The position numbers and the translations under genes were made by a program. From positions 1 through 33,038 of the forward strand of contig JAAXVP010000003.1 of NCBI GenBank assembly GCA_013335435.1: a DNA stretch of 33,038 nucleotides, in the 5' to 3' direction. How positions within the stretch are numbered: the first letter of the stretch is position 1; the number at the start of each line of letters is the position of its first letter. Below are positions 20,790-29,813 of the stretch, piece after piece. The notes under the pieces are model-generated. The model saw nothing but the letters and a program-made list of their open reading frames with translations. It searched no databases and was not told the DNA's origin. The stretch is from Thiobacillus sp. (GTDB lineage: Bacteria > Pseudomonadota > Gammaproteobacteria > Burkholderiales > Thiobacillaceae).

Positions 20790-21482
20790 CTAGTCGAGGC
20801 CGCCTTCGCGCAGCTTGTCCTCGTCCTTGATCAGGATGCGGTTGTCCTTGACCTCGATGTAGCCGAGGCCGGACAGCTTGTGCAGGAGCCGGGACAGGGT
20901 CTCGGGCTTGACTCCGATGCGCGAGGCGATGACCTGCTTGGGCGCCTCCAGTTCGACCATGGTCTGGCCGCTGGCGTCCGGCTCGGAGTGGTCGAGCAGG
21001 TATTGCAGCAGGCGGTCGGTGCCCTTCATCAGGGTCAGGCTGTCGATCTCGTTGACCAGCTTGTGCATGCGCGCGCTCATGCCGGCCAGGAGCCGGAAAC
21101 AGCGGCTGGCGTCCTGGGCCAGCCAGGCCTTGAAGCTGGTGCCGTCGATGGCGACCAATCGGCTGGCGACCTGGGCCGCCGCGTTGACCGGGAAGCGGCC
21201 GCCCATGAACAGGGCCGCCTCGGCGAAGAAACGGCCCGGACCGATCAGTTCGAGCACCTTCTCGTCGCCCTGGGGAGAACTGCGGAACAGCCGGACCAGG
21301 CCCTCGCCGACCCAGTAGAAGGCCTTGACCGGGTCGCCCTGGCTGAACAACAACTGGCCGGCCGGGATCTCGACGCTGCTGGCATGGCTCATGATCTCCA
21401 GGAACTGGCCGTCCTCCATGTCGGAGAAGATGTAGCCGCGGCGCAAGGCGAGGAAATCACGTTCGGACAGGTTGCTGCTCAT
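20790..21482 (-). CDS. Crp/Fnr-family transcriptional regulator
   Basis: Cyclic-nucleotide-binding-like N-domain and HTH PKQVIASRIGVKPETLSRLLHKL. Confidence 0.92.
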   Translation of the reverse strand: MSSNLSERDFLALRRGYIFSDMEDGQFLEIMSHASSVEIPAGQLLFSQGDPVKAFYWVGEGLVRLFRSSPQGDEKVLELIGPGRFFAEAALFMGGRFPVNAAAQVASRLVAIDGTSFKAWLAQDASRCFRLLAGMSARMHKLVNEIDSLTLMKGTDRLLQYLLDHSEPDASGQTMVELEAPKQVIASRIGVKPETLSRLLHKLSGLGYIEVKDNRILIKDEDKLREGGLD

Positions 21483-22135
21483 ACCGGCATGACCTCGGAA
21501 AAACGATGGATGGCGATGAATTCGCCGGTGTCCTTGGCCGGCAACCGGGTATCGGGCTGGCGGATGGCCAACAGGTGGCGGATACCGAAAGCGGCGGCGG
21601 AACGCAGCACCGGCAGGCTGTCGTCGGCCAGCAGGGTGCGTTCCGGGTCGAACGGCTCGACCTGGCGCAGGGCGGCCCAGAAGGCCGGGCTTTCCTTGGC
21701 GATGCCGAAGCTGTGCGAGGAATGGATGGCGTCGAAATAGCCTTCCAGGCCGGTGCGCCGCATCTTCAGGCCCAGGCTCATATGGTGGGCGTTGGTGACC
21801 AGGACGACGCGCCTGCCGGCCTTGCGCGCGGCAACCAGGAATTCCGGCACGTCGGGATGGACCTGGATCAGGTGGGACAGTTCTTCCTTGAGCTGGGCGA
21901 TGTCGAGGTTGAGGGCCTCGGTCCAGTAGTCGACGCAATACCAGTCCAGGGTGCCGGCCTTGGCGTTGTAGCGCCGGAAGCATTCGTCGTGCGCCTCGGC
22001 CAGGCCGAGTCCGTGCCGCTCGGCGTATTTCTCGGGTACGTAGACCTGCCAGAAGTGATTGTCGAAATGGAGATCGAGCAGGGTGCCATCCATGTCCAGC
22101 AGGACGGTGTCGATGCCCCGCCAATCCAGGATCAA
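21479..22135 (-). CDS. HAD-family hydrolase (GMP/IMP nucleotidase YrfG-like)
   Basis: VLLDMDGTLLDLHFDNHFW, VLVTNAHH, TLLADDSLPVLRSA; probable TTG start overlapping the rpoS stop; ATGA overlap with Crp/Fnr gene. Confidence 0.85.
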   Translation of the reverse strand: MILDWRGIDTVLLDMDGTLLDLHFDNHFWQVYVPEKYAERHGLGLAEAHDECFRRYNAKAGTLDWYCVDYWTEALNLDIAQLKEELSHLIQVHPDVPEFLVAARKAGRRVVLVTNAHHMSLGLKMRRTGLEGYFDAIHSSHSFGIAKESPAFWAALRQVEPFDPERTLLADDSLPVLRSAAAFGIRHLLAIRQPDTRLPAKDTGEFIAIHRFSEVMPV

Positions 22136-23088
22136 AGCAGTCCGTCCTTGGCGATGCCCTTGCGGCGCAGGATACGGCGGAGGATTTGCAGACCCTCGAG
22201 CTGGATCTGGCGCACCCGCTCGCGGGTAACGCCGAGGTGCTCGGCCAGTTCCTCCAGGGTGGCGACGTCGCTGTCGTTGAGGCCGAAACGGCGCTCGATC
22301 ACCCAACGGTGCTTGTCGGACAGCTCGCCCAGCCATTCCTGGACGTACTGCTCGATCTCGAAGGTCTGCAACATGTCCTCCGGCATCTCGGAATGCTCGT
22401 CGGCGATGGCCTCGCCGATGGACAGCGAAGGATCGATGTCCAGGGGGGCATCGAGCGAGGCCATGCGGTCGTTCAATTGCAGGACCTTGCGCACGTCCTC
22501 GACCGAGCGGCCGGTCAGGGCGGCGACGTCCTCGGGGCCGGCGTCGGGCATGCCGTGGGTCTCCAGGTGGCGCTGGGCGCGCAAGTAGATGTTGAGTTCC
22601 TTGATCACATGCACCGGCAGGCGGATGGTGCGCGACTGGTTCATGATCGCCCGCTCGATGTTCTGGCGGATCCACCAGGTGGCATAGGTGGAGAAGCGGA
22701 AGCCGCGCTCGGGCTCGAACTTGTCCAGGGCGTGCATGAGGCCCAGGTTGCCCTCCTCGATCAGGTCGAGCAGGGTCAGGCCGCGGTTGATGTAGTGCTT
22801 GGCGATGTTCACGACCAGGCGCAGGTTGTGCTCGATCATGCTCTGGCGGGCGGCGAAATCGCCCTGGCGCACGCGCAACGCCAAGTCGCGTTCCTGGTCG
22901 GGCGTCAGGAGCGATTCCCGACCGATCTCGTTCAGGTAGAGCTGGGTGACATCGTGGGTTTCGTCGGAAGGGAAATCCAGTTCCGGCGCCACCGCCAAGC
23001 TCAACTCCGGCTCCTCGCACTGGCCAAGTTGCGGCTCCAGTTCCTCGGAGTCGACGAATTCGTCTTCCTGTTCCTGCATCCTCGCCAT
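22132..23088 (-). CDS. rpoS: RNA polymerase sigma factor RpoS
   Basis: DVTQLYLNEIGRESLLT...DLIEEGNLGLMHALDKFEPERGFRFSTYATWWIRQNIERAIMNQSRTIRLPVHV; flanked by nlpD. Confidence 0.95.
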   Translation of the reverse strand: MARMQEQEDEFVDSEELEPQLGQCEEPELSLAVAPELDFPSDETHDVTQLYLNEIGRESLLTPDQERDLALRVRQGDFAARQSMIEHNLRLVVNIAKHYINRGLTLLDLIEEGNLGLMHALDKFEPERGFRFSTYATWWIRQNIERAIMNQSRTIRLPVHVIKELNIYLRAQRHLETHGMPDAGPEDVAALTGRSVEDVRKVLQLNDRMASLDAPLDIDPSLSIGEAIADEHSEMPEDMLQTFEIEQYVQEWLGELSDKHRWVIERRFGLNDSDVATLEELAEHLGVTRERVRQIQLEGLQILRRILRRKGIAKDGLL

Positions 23089-23095
23089 CCTTATC

Positions 23096-23794
23096 TCATC
23101 CCGGCAGATAATCCATGGGATCGACCGGCTTGCCGTATTCGCGTATCTCGAAGTGCAGCTTGACCCGATCCGCATCACTATCCCCCATAACGGCAATTTG
23201 CTGCCCCAACTTTACCCCTTGCCCTTCGGAAACCAGCACGCGGTCGTTGTGCGCATATGCCGACAAGATAGCTTGACTGTGTTTGATGATGATCAGGTTT
23301 CCGTAGCCGCGCAACCCTGCCCCGACATAGGCTATTTTGCCGGCGGCCGCCGCCACTACGGGCGTGCCGCGCGTGCCGGCGATGTCGATGCCGTTGCCGG
23401 CCGAACTGCCGTCGAAATGCACGATCACCTCGCCCTTGGCCGGCCAGGCCCACTGCCCGGGCGCCTCGTCCGGCGGTTCCGGCACGGCGGCCCGGGCGGG
23501 TGCCGGCGTTCCCGGCCGGGCCGCCGGCGGCTTCAGGCGCAGCAGGGTACCCGCCTGGACCGCGCCGGCATCGGCAAGGCCGTTCCATTCCGCCAACTGC
23601 CGGTGTTCCAGGCCATGGTCGAGGGCGATGCGGTACAGATTGTCGCCCGGCCGGACCAGGTACCAGTCCGGTTGGACCGGCGGTTTGGCCGGCTGGCGAA
23701 TCTGCCGGGCCTCGCGCACCGGCGCCGCCGGCTGGCTGAAGGAACAGCCGGCCAACACCAGGGCCAGCAGGGACAGGACGGCCCGACCCAGCAT
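23096..23794 (-). CDS. nlpD: NlpD-like lipoprotein (LysM + M23 peptidase domain)
   Basis: Lipobox LVLAGCS; LysM WYLVRPGDNLYRIALDHGL; LytM-like GNGIDIAGTRGTPVVAAAAGKIAYVG. Confidence 0.9.
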   Translation of the reverse strand: MLGRAVLSLLALVLAGCSFSQPAAPVREARQIRQPAKPPVQPDWYLVRPGDNLYRIALDHGLEHRQLAEWNGLADAGAVQAGTLLRLKPPAARPGTPAPARAAVPEPPDEAPGQWAWPAKGEVIVHFDGSSAGNGIDIAGTRGTPVVAAAAGKIAYVGAGLRGYGNLIIIKHSQAILSAYAHNDRVLVSEGQGVKLGQQIAVMGDSDADRVKLHFEIREYGKPVDPMDYLPG

Positions 23795-24450
23795 CAAGCC
23801 ACGCCGGGCAGGAGGGGAACGAACTTGACCGCTTCGACCTGTCGTTCCGAGTACCCCTTCTCGCGCGCCTCGATCACCACCAGCGTCTGCACGTCGCCAC
23901 GGCCGACCGGGGCCACCAGGCGGCCGCCCGGCTTCAGCTGCGCTTTCAGTTCGTCCGGCACGTAGGGCATCGCCGCGGCGACGACGATGGCGTCGTAGGG
24001 CGCCCCGGCCGGATAGCCCAGGCTGCCGTCGGCGTTCTTGATCAGGACGTTGTTGATGCGCAGTTCGCGCAGGGTATGGCGGGCGCGGCCGACCAGCTTG
24101 GCGATGCGCTCCACGCTGACCACCTTTTTCGCCAGGCGTGCCAGCACGGCGGCCTGGTAGCCGCAACCGCCGCCGATCTCGAGGACGATCTCCATCGGCT
24201 TGCCCTGGCAGGCCAGTTCGCAGGACTGGGCCACGGTGACCGGGCTGGAGATGGTCTGGCCCTCGCCGATGGGCAGCGGGGTATCCTCGTAGGCACGGTG
24301 TTGCAGGCCCTCTTCCAGGAACAGGTGGCGCGGCACGTTGGCCATGGCGTCGAGCACCAGCGGACTCTTGACGCCCTGCTCGCGCAGGCGGTCGACCATG
24401 CGCGCGCGGGTGCGCTGCGAGGTCATGCCGATACCGGCCAGGTTGTTCAT
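23794..24450 (-). CDS. pcm: Protein-L-isoaspartate O-methyltransferase
   Basis: [36 protein letters not shown]. Confidence 0.95.
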   Translation of the reverse strand: MNNLAGIGMTSQRTRARMVDRLREQGVKSPLVLDAMANVPRHLFLEEGLQHRAYEDTPLPIGEGQTISSPVTVAQSCELACQGKPMEIVLEIGGGCGYQAAVLARLAKKVVSVERIAKLVGRARHTLRELRINNVLIKNADGSLGYPAGAPYDAIVVAAAMPYVPDELKAQLKPGGRLVAPVGRGDVQTLVVIEAREKGYSERQVEAVKFVPLLPGVA

Positions 24451-25193
24451 CAAACCAGCCAATCGGCCACCTTGGTCATCTGCGGGTAATGGGTCAGGTC
24501 GAGCTGCAACGGCGTGACCGACACCCGGTTGCGGGTCACCGCGTTGAAGTCGGTGCCGGGGCCGGCATCCTGGGCGGCGCCGGCGGCGCCCACCCAGTAC
24601 ATGGTCTGGTTGCGCGGATTGATCGTCTTCACGGTGTCCTGGGCCTTGTGCCGGCGGCCCAGGCGGGTGACCTCGATGCCGTCCAGCCGGTCGTAGGCGA
24701 CGTCCGGGACGTTGACGTTGAACAGGGCCGGCTCGGTGAATGGCTTGGCCGCGAATCGGGCCACCAACTCCACCGCCACCCTTGCGGCGGTATCGAAATG
24801 GTCGCCACCGCCGTGTACCAGGGAGATGGCCACGGATGGGATGCCGAGCAGGAAACCTTCGGTGGCGGCGGCCACGGTACCGGAATAGACCGTGTCGTCG
24901 CCCATGTTGGCGCCGTGGTTGATGCCCGAGATGACCATCTCCGGCAGCTCCGGCAGCAGCCCGGTGACCGCCAGATGGACGCAATCGGTCGGGGTGCCGT
25001 TGACGTAGTGGAAGCCGGATGGGGTCTGCCGGACCATCAGGGGCCGGTCCAGGGTGAGCGAGTTGCTGGCGCCGCTGCGGTCGCGCTCGGGCGCCACCAC
25101 GGTGACCCGGTGGCCATGCTCGGCGAGCGCCGCCGCCAGGGCCGCCAGGCCGGGCGCGAAGTAACCGTCGTCGTTGCTGAGCAGGATGCGCAT
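24450..25193 (-). CDS. surE: 5'/3'-nucleotidase SurE
   Basis: [46 protein letters not shown]. Confidence 0.96.
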   Translation of the reverse strand: MRILLSNDDGYFAPGLAALAAALAEHGHRVTVVAPERDRSGASNSLTLDRPLMVRQTPSGFHYVNGTPTDCVHLAVTGLLPELPEMVISGINHGANMGDDTVYSGTVAAATEGFLLGIPSVAISLVHGGGDHFDTAARVAVELVARFAAKPFTEPALFNVNVPDVAYDRLDGIEVTRLGRRHKAQDTVKTINPRNQTMYWVGAAGAAQDAGPGTDFNAVTRNRVSVTPLQLDLTHYPQMTKVADWLV

Positions 25194-25231
25194 GAAGGCC
25201 ACGGATTCAGGACAAGTGGGGCGGAATTCTA

Positions 25232-26071
25232 CTACCGTTTGCCGCCGCCCGACGCGCGCATCAGCACCCGGTCCATGGCGCGCACCGACAGGAAGCGCCT
25301 GAGCCACCAGAACAGCACGGCCGGCACGGTGACCGGATAGCGCGGCCGCGGCCGCGGGCTCTCCAGGGCATGCACCACTTTTTCCAGCACCGCCTCGGGA
25401 CCGAGGGTGAAGGGTGCCGCGGGGCCGGGCTGGTCGAGGCGTGCCAGCTGGGCCTCGTACTGGTCGCGATGAACGCTGTCGCGCCAGGCGATGTGGCGCT
25501 CGAAATGAGACCGGCAATTGGCCCGGAAACGCGAGGTGATCGGCCCCGGCTCGACCAGGCTGACAGTAATCCCCGTGCCGGCGAGTTCCTGGCGCAGGGT
25601 GTCGGTAATCCCCTCGACGGCGAACTTGACCGCGTTGTAGGCGCCACGGTACTGGAACGCGGCATAGCCGAGCACCGAGCTGTTCATGACGATGCGGCCA
25701 TGGCCTTGGCGGCGCATGACCGGCACGGCCAGGTTGGTCAACTCGACCCAGCCAAACAGGTTGGTCTCGAACTGCTCGCGCAGGGCCGCGCGAGTGAGAT
25801 CCTCCACCGCGCCGACCTGGCCGAAGCCGCCGTTGTTGAACAGGGCGTCGAGACGGCCGCCGGTGCGCGCCATGACCTCGGCGAAGGCGGCCCGGATGGA
25901 TTCGGAATCGTCCAGATCGAGGCGCAGGCTTTCCAGGCCCTCGCCGGCCAGGCGCTCGACGTCCTCGGTCCTGCGCGCCGTGGCGAAGACCCGCCAGCCG
26001 CGTGCCTTGAGGCCGTGGGCGGCATGGTGGCCGATGCCGGAGGAACAGCCGGTGATCAGTATCGTCTTCAT
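25232..26071 (-). CDS. Short-chain dehydrogenase/reductase
   Basis: [39 protein letters not shown]. Confidence 0.92.
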   Translation of the reverse strand: MKTILITGCSSGIGHHAAHGLKARGWRVFATARRTEDVERLAGEGLESLRLDLDDSESIRAAFAEVMARTGGRLDALFNNGGFGQVGAVEDLTRAALREQFETNLFGWVELTNLAVPVMRRQGHGRIVMNSSVLGYAAFQYRGAYNAVKFAVEGITDTLRQELAGTGITVSLVEPGPITSRFRANCRSHFERHIAWRDSVHRDQYEAQLARLDQPGPAAPFTLGPEAVLEKVVHALESPRPRPRYPVTVPAVLFWWLRRFLSVRAMDRVLMRASGGGKR

Positions 26072-26149
26072 GCCGGCTAGGCTAGCCGATTCGACTTGAC
26101 GGGGACAATCCTCGGGCGCACTAATTCAGCCGGACAATACGGAGGTGAC

Positions 26150-26761
26150 ATGGCCCTGACCCCCAAGATCGAAGAACTGATGGCGCGCATCCGCGAGCTG
26201 CAGGAGGAGTTGGAGGTCGACCTCGAACGCAAGCAGGCGGAGTTCCGCTACCACCTGGAAGACCGCCGCGCCCGCTTCGAGCAGGACATCCTGGAACTGC
26301 ACAAGCGCCTGCGCAAGGGCAGCTTGCGCTACCTGGTCGAGGCGCCGCCGCTGTTCATCCTGACCGCGCCGGTGATCTACGGCGCCGCCCTGCCCCTGGC
26401 GCTGCTCGACCTCGCCGTGACCGTCTACCAGGCCATCTGCTTCCCGATCTACAAGATTGCCAAGGTGCGACGCGCCGACCACTTCGTCTACGATCGCCAC
26501 CTGCTGCCCTACCTGAACTGGATCGAGCGGATGAACTGCCTGTACTGCTCCTACGGCAACGGCCTGATGTCCTACGGCCGCGAGATCATCGCCCGCACCG
26601 AACTGTACTGGTGCCCGATCAAGCATGCCCGCCGGCTTTCGGACGCCCATGCCCGCTACCCCGATTTCTTCGACTACGGCGATGTCGAACGCTACCGGGC
26701 CGAACTGGGGCGGCTACGCAAGGAGATGGCGCCGGGTTCAGACCCTGAAGCCGGCCGCTAG
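26150..26761 (+). CDS. Membrane protein of unknown function (N-terminal coiled coil, TM segment(s), Cys-containing C-terminal domain)
   Basis: SD GGAGG; long amphipathic N-terminus, hydrophobic [29 protein letters not shown], then [35 protein letters not shown]. Confidence 0.75.
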   Translation: MALTPKIEELMARIRELQEELEVDLERKQAEFRYHLEDRRARFEQDILELHKRLRKGSLRYLVEAPPLFILTAPVIYGAALPLALLDLAVTVYQAICFPIYKIAKVRRADHFVYDRHLLPYLNWIERMNCLYCSYGNGLMSYGREIIARTELYWCPIKHARRLSDAHARYPDFFDYGDVERYRAELGRLRKEMAPGSDPEAGR

Positions 26762-28369
26762 TGCGCGGATATCGTTCGACATCCGCTCCAGGGAGCCGGC
26801 CGCCTCGGCCGATTGCCGGGTAGCGGAACGGCTGGCCTCGGCAGCCCCGGCGACCGACTCGACCTGGGCAGCGATCAACTGGCCGGCCGAGGCCTGCTCC
26901 GCGATCGCCAGAGACATCTCGCTGAATGCCCGTTCCACCTCGCCCGTGCTGTGGCGTATGCGGCTGATCGCCTGGCCCGCCGATCCCGCCAAGCCTGCCC
27001 CGGTATTGGCCTGGCTGACCGCCTCATCCATGGTTCCGACGGCGTTCATCGCGGACTGCTGAATGGCCTGGATCATGGCGCCGATCTCCGCCGTCGACTG
27101 GCTGGTCCGCTCGGCCAGCTTGCGCACCTCGTCGGCCACCACGGCAAAGCCGCGGCCGGCCTCGCCCGCCCGGGCCGCCTCGATGGCGGCGTTGAGGGCC
27201 AGCAGGTTGGTCTGGTCGGCCACCTCCTTGATCACCTCGACGATATTGGAGATACGGCCGGTCTGTTCGCCCAGCAGGCCGATGACTGAAGAGACCTGGA
27301 GGACCGATTGGGCGATCTTCTGCATCTCGGCCACCGCGCCATTGATCACCTCGCCGCCCTCATCGGAAAACCGGGAGGCCTCACGCACGACCGCCAGGGT
27401 TGCCTGGGAGTTATCCCGCATCTGGTCGAGACTGACGGACAACTGCTCGGTGGCGGCCGCCATGCTGGCGGCTGATTCGCTGCTGGACTCGGCACTCCCG
27501 GCAGCCTGCTGCACGGCGGCTGCCAACATCGCCGAGGTTGCATCCAGCCTCGCGACATCGGCATTCATCTCCCGCATCATGTCGCGCAGGGTAACGACCA
27601 GGTCATTGAAGGTCCGCCCGGCCACCGCGATCTCGTCGTTACCGGCAACCTCGACGCCGATGGACAAATCCTTGTTGCGCACCATGTCGCGCATGAAGTT
27701 GCTGATGCCGCTGAGCCGCGTCACCACGCTACGGGTCAGCCAGACCCCGCCGGCCAGGGTGATGGCCAGCACCACAGCGATTCCAAGCAGGATACCGAGA
27801 CGGACACTGTTCGCCTGGACCAGTGAATGGTTCAACTCGGTTTTCGCCGCCTCGAGCTGGGCATCGATGAGTGGCTCGAGGGCCTGCTGCATCTGGCTGG
27901 ATACGGCATCGAACTCAACCATGATCTTGTTGCCGCTCTCCGGCCCACCGGCGACATAAGCCGCTGCCATGCGCTTGCCGGTTTCATACCAGGCGACCAT
28001 GCGTTCCTTCAGGGTATCGACCATGCGCACACCGGCCTCGTCCTGAGCGGAGACATAGGTGGCGCGAATTTGCGCCAGGTCGGCCATGAAAGCCTGATAC
28101 GCCTTCTCGGCCTCGGCGTAGCCATCGTCCAGACCATCCTGAGCACGGGTTGCCGAAATATCCGTCAGCCACTGTTGCACCTGGACGACCTGCATCTGCA
28201 TATCCTTGGCAACCAAGGCATTGGGAACGCTCTCGTCGCGCACGCTGCCCAGCATGTCCTGAAGCCGGGCGAAGAATCCGAATGACAAAAGCAGCAGAAC
28301 AACCAGAGCGAAAGTCACCAGGGCGGCGATCAGTGTGACTTTCTGCCCGACACGTAGGTTTTCCAGCAC
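26738..28369 (-). CDS. Methyl-accepting chemotaxis protein
   Basis: 4-helix-bundle-like sensor, HAMP, conserved hairpin [47 protein letters not shown]. Confidence 0.95.
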   Translation of the reverse strand: MLENLRVGQKVTLIAALVTFALVVLLLLSFGFFARLQDMLGSVRDESVPNALVAKDMQMQVVQVQQWLTDISATRAQDGLDDGYAEAEKAYQAFMADLAQIRATYVSAQDEAGVRMVDTLKERMVAWYETGKRMAAAYVAGGPESGNKIMVEFDAVSSQMQQALEPLIDAQLEAAKTELNHSLVQANSVRLGILLGIAVVLAITLAGGVWLTRSVVTRLSGISNFMRDMVRNKDLSIGVEVAGNDEIAVAGRTFNDLVVTLRDMMREMNADVARLDATSAMLAAAVQQAAGSAESSSESAASMAAATEQLSVSLDQMRDNSQATLAVVREASRFSDEGGEVINGAVAEMQKIAQSVLQVSSVIGLLGEQTGRISNIVEVIKEVADQTNLLALNAAIEAARAGEAGRGFAVVADEVRKLAERTSQSTAEIGAMIQAIQQSAMNAVGTMDEAVSQANTGAGLAGSAGQAISRIRHSTGEVERAFSEMSLAIAEQASAGQLIAAQVESVAGAAEASRSATRQSAEAAGSLERMSNDIRALAAGFRV

Positions 28370-28472
28370 CGTTCACCTCCTTGGCTGTTCATACACGGTC
28401 ACCTGACCGGCGTCACGCTCCATCCAGGGCATGTTACGACAGCGTATCGGGAAAGTTGAGGCGGTAGACAGC

Positions 28473-28498
28473 AAAAGGCCAACTCCGGAGAGTTGGCC
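28473..28498 (-). terminator. Intrinsic terminator
   Basis: GGCCAACTC-CGGA-GAGTTGGCC with A-tract on + strand (T-tract on -), 26 bp downstream of the 28525-28776 gene. Confidence 0.8.
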
Positions 28499-28524
28499 CG
28501 AACGCGGGATGCCGTGTCCCAGGC

Positions 28525-28776
28525 CTACTGGATAGCCTGGACCTCGAGTTCGACGTCGATATCGGCGACGGCGTCGAGCACCTTGCCGACTAGGCTGGTG
28601 TCTTCATCCGACCATTCCGCCTCCGGGTCGACCGACCTGGTCGCCAGGGGCGCGATGTCGAAATCGACGAACTGGTCGCCGATCTTCATCACCAGGATGC
28701 CAGACGGGTGTTCCACCAGTTCCCAGTCGTCCGGGATTTCCAGTTCGGCGCGAATCGTTACGGTCAGTTTCTTCAT
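28525..28776 (-). CDS. Small conserved hypothetical acidic protein
   Basis: MKKLTVTIRAELEIPDDWELVEHPSGILVMKIGDQFVDFDIAPLA; SD present; dedicated terminator. Confidence 0.7.
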   Translation of the reverse strand: MKKLTVTIRAELEIPDDWELVEHPSGILVMKIGDQFVDFDIAPLATRSVDPEAEWSDEDTSLVGKVLDAVADIDVELEVQAIQ

Positions 28777-28805
28777 GGCGGGGTACCTCCTGTAAATGCT
28801 GCGGG

Positions 28806-29144
28806 TCAGGCCTTCCGGACGAATTCCGACTTCAGCTGCATGGCGCCGAAGCCGTCGATCTTGCAGTCTATATCGTGATCTCCCTCGACCAGGCGGATGT
28901 TCTTCACCTTGGTGCCGACCTTGACCACCAGGGACGAACCCTTGACCTTGAGATCCTTGATTACGGTGACGCTGTCGCCGTCGGCAAGTTCATTGCCGAC
29001 GGCGTCGCGTACGACGCGCCGGTCGTCGGTCGCCGCAACCGCGACCTTGGGCCATTCGTGGCCGCATTCCGGACAGACGAACATCTCGCCGTCCTCGTAG
29101 GTGTATTCGGAATTGCATCTCGGACATTTCGGCATGCCGCTCAT
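28806..29144 (-). CDS. PhnA/YjdM family zinc-ribbon protein
   Basis: [25 protein letters not shown] and C-terminal [48 protein letters not shown]. Confidence 0.92.
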   Translation of the reverse strand: MSGMPKCPRCNSEYTYEDGEMFVCPECGHEWPKVAVAATDDRRVVRDAVGNELADGDSVTVIKDLKVKGSSLVVKVGTKVKNIRLVEGDHDIDCKIDGFGAMQLKSEFVRKA

Positions 29145-29191
29145 GGCCGTTTCTCCCCTGCCAAGTCAACCGGGCGCCACGCCCGGAAAGC

Positions 29192-29219
29192 AAAAAGGCC
29201 AACCCCTGGGGAGTTGGCC
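29192..29219 (-). terminator. Intrinsic terminator, probably that of the original tRNA-Lys
   Basis: AAAAA + GGCCAAC..GTTGGCC hairpin, 16 bp beyond the CCA end of the tRNA fragment. Confidence 0.8.
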
Positions 29220-29235
29220 TGGATGCACTATTCGG

Positions 29236-29282
29236 TGGTGGGTTGTGAAGGATTCGAACCTTCGACCGACGGATTAAGAGTC
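29236..29282 (-). other. tRNA-Lys(CTT) 3'-half fragment; predicted prophage attachment site
   Basis: Reverse complement GACTCTTAATCCGTCGGTCGAAGGTTCGAATCCTTCACAACCCACCA: anticodon loop, variable loop, T arm (GGTTCGAATCC), acceptor 3' strand and CCA; no D arm or 5' half follows. Confidence 0.88.
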
Positions 29283-29404
29283 AATATTTTTCCTTGTCAG
29301 TGTCCGTCATTACCCGCCAGTTCAGTTAGTTAGGCGTCAATAGTCGCCATTATACGCCTATGCGGTTGGAAGGTTGTTGGAGGTCGTCAATCGCCGGGAT
29401 AACC

Positions 29405-29479
29405 GCGCGCCGGTCATCGGCGCGCCCCTTCGGGCTTCGGGTCACATCCCGGCTCCGCACCGCGGCCGAAGACGGCCGC
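29405..29479. other. Cluster of GC-rich perfect hairpins in phage intergenic region
   Basis: GCGCGCCG-gtcat-CGGCGCGC (29405-29425), GCCC-cttc-GGGC (29424-29435), GCGGCCG-aaga-CGGCCGC (29462-29479). Confidence 0.8.
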
Positions 29480-29593
29480 TACCAGATCGGTACATCGACG
29501 GAATAGGTTCGGCAACGGGGAAAGGGCAAAATGCCTGAAACAACCAAATCGGCATCTGCCGGCTTAAAGGGAAAATCCAAAACGTACTAATAT

Positions 29594-29646
29594 TGTAATG
29601 TGTTGTTGCGTATTACATTACAAACAACTAGTTACAACACATTACA
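29594..29646. repeat. 13-bp perfect AT-rich inverted repeat
   Basis: TGTAATGTGTTGT (29594-29606) and ACAACACATTACA (29634-29646), with a further ACATTAC in the spacer. Confidence 0.85.
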
Positions 29647-29652
29647 CGAAAC

Positions 29653-29666
29653 TTTCGCGTGCGAAA
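29653..29666. repeat. TTTCGCGTGCGAAA palindrome copy 1
   Basis: Direct reading. Confidence 0.9.
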
Positions 29667-29686
29667 CCAGCGTGGCCGAAATGAAG

Positions 29687-29803
29687 AACCCGTCTATCAC
29701 ACCACCAGAGACTTTCGCACGCGAAAACGTGTATTGCCAGGGCCTGCGGTCACTTTCGAATGCGAAAGTCGGCCCAAAATACCGGTGGTGCGATAGACGG
29801 GTT
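29687..29803. other. Large hairpin: 20-bp inverted repeat enclosing two TTTCG..CGAAA palindromes; candidate packaging signal/origin structure
   Basis: AACCCGTCTATCACACCACC (29687-29706) versus GGTGGTGCGATAGACGGGTT (29784-29803), 19/20 complementary; palindromes at 29713-29726 and 29754-29767. Confidence 0.8.
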
Positions 29804-29813
29804 TACCTTGTTC

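Noticed and set aside
28875-29333. Plus-strand ORF ending GCEGFEPSTDGLRV...
   Set aside because: Antisense to the PhnA-like gene and reading through the tRNA fragment; GFEPSTD is a known spurious translation of tRNA 3' ends.
29585-29600. TAATATTGTAATG resembling the TAATATTAC Rep nick site of some ssDNA viruses
   Set aside because: Match is partial, not at a hairpin apex, and inovirus initiators do not generally use that nonanucleotide.
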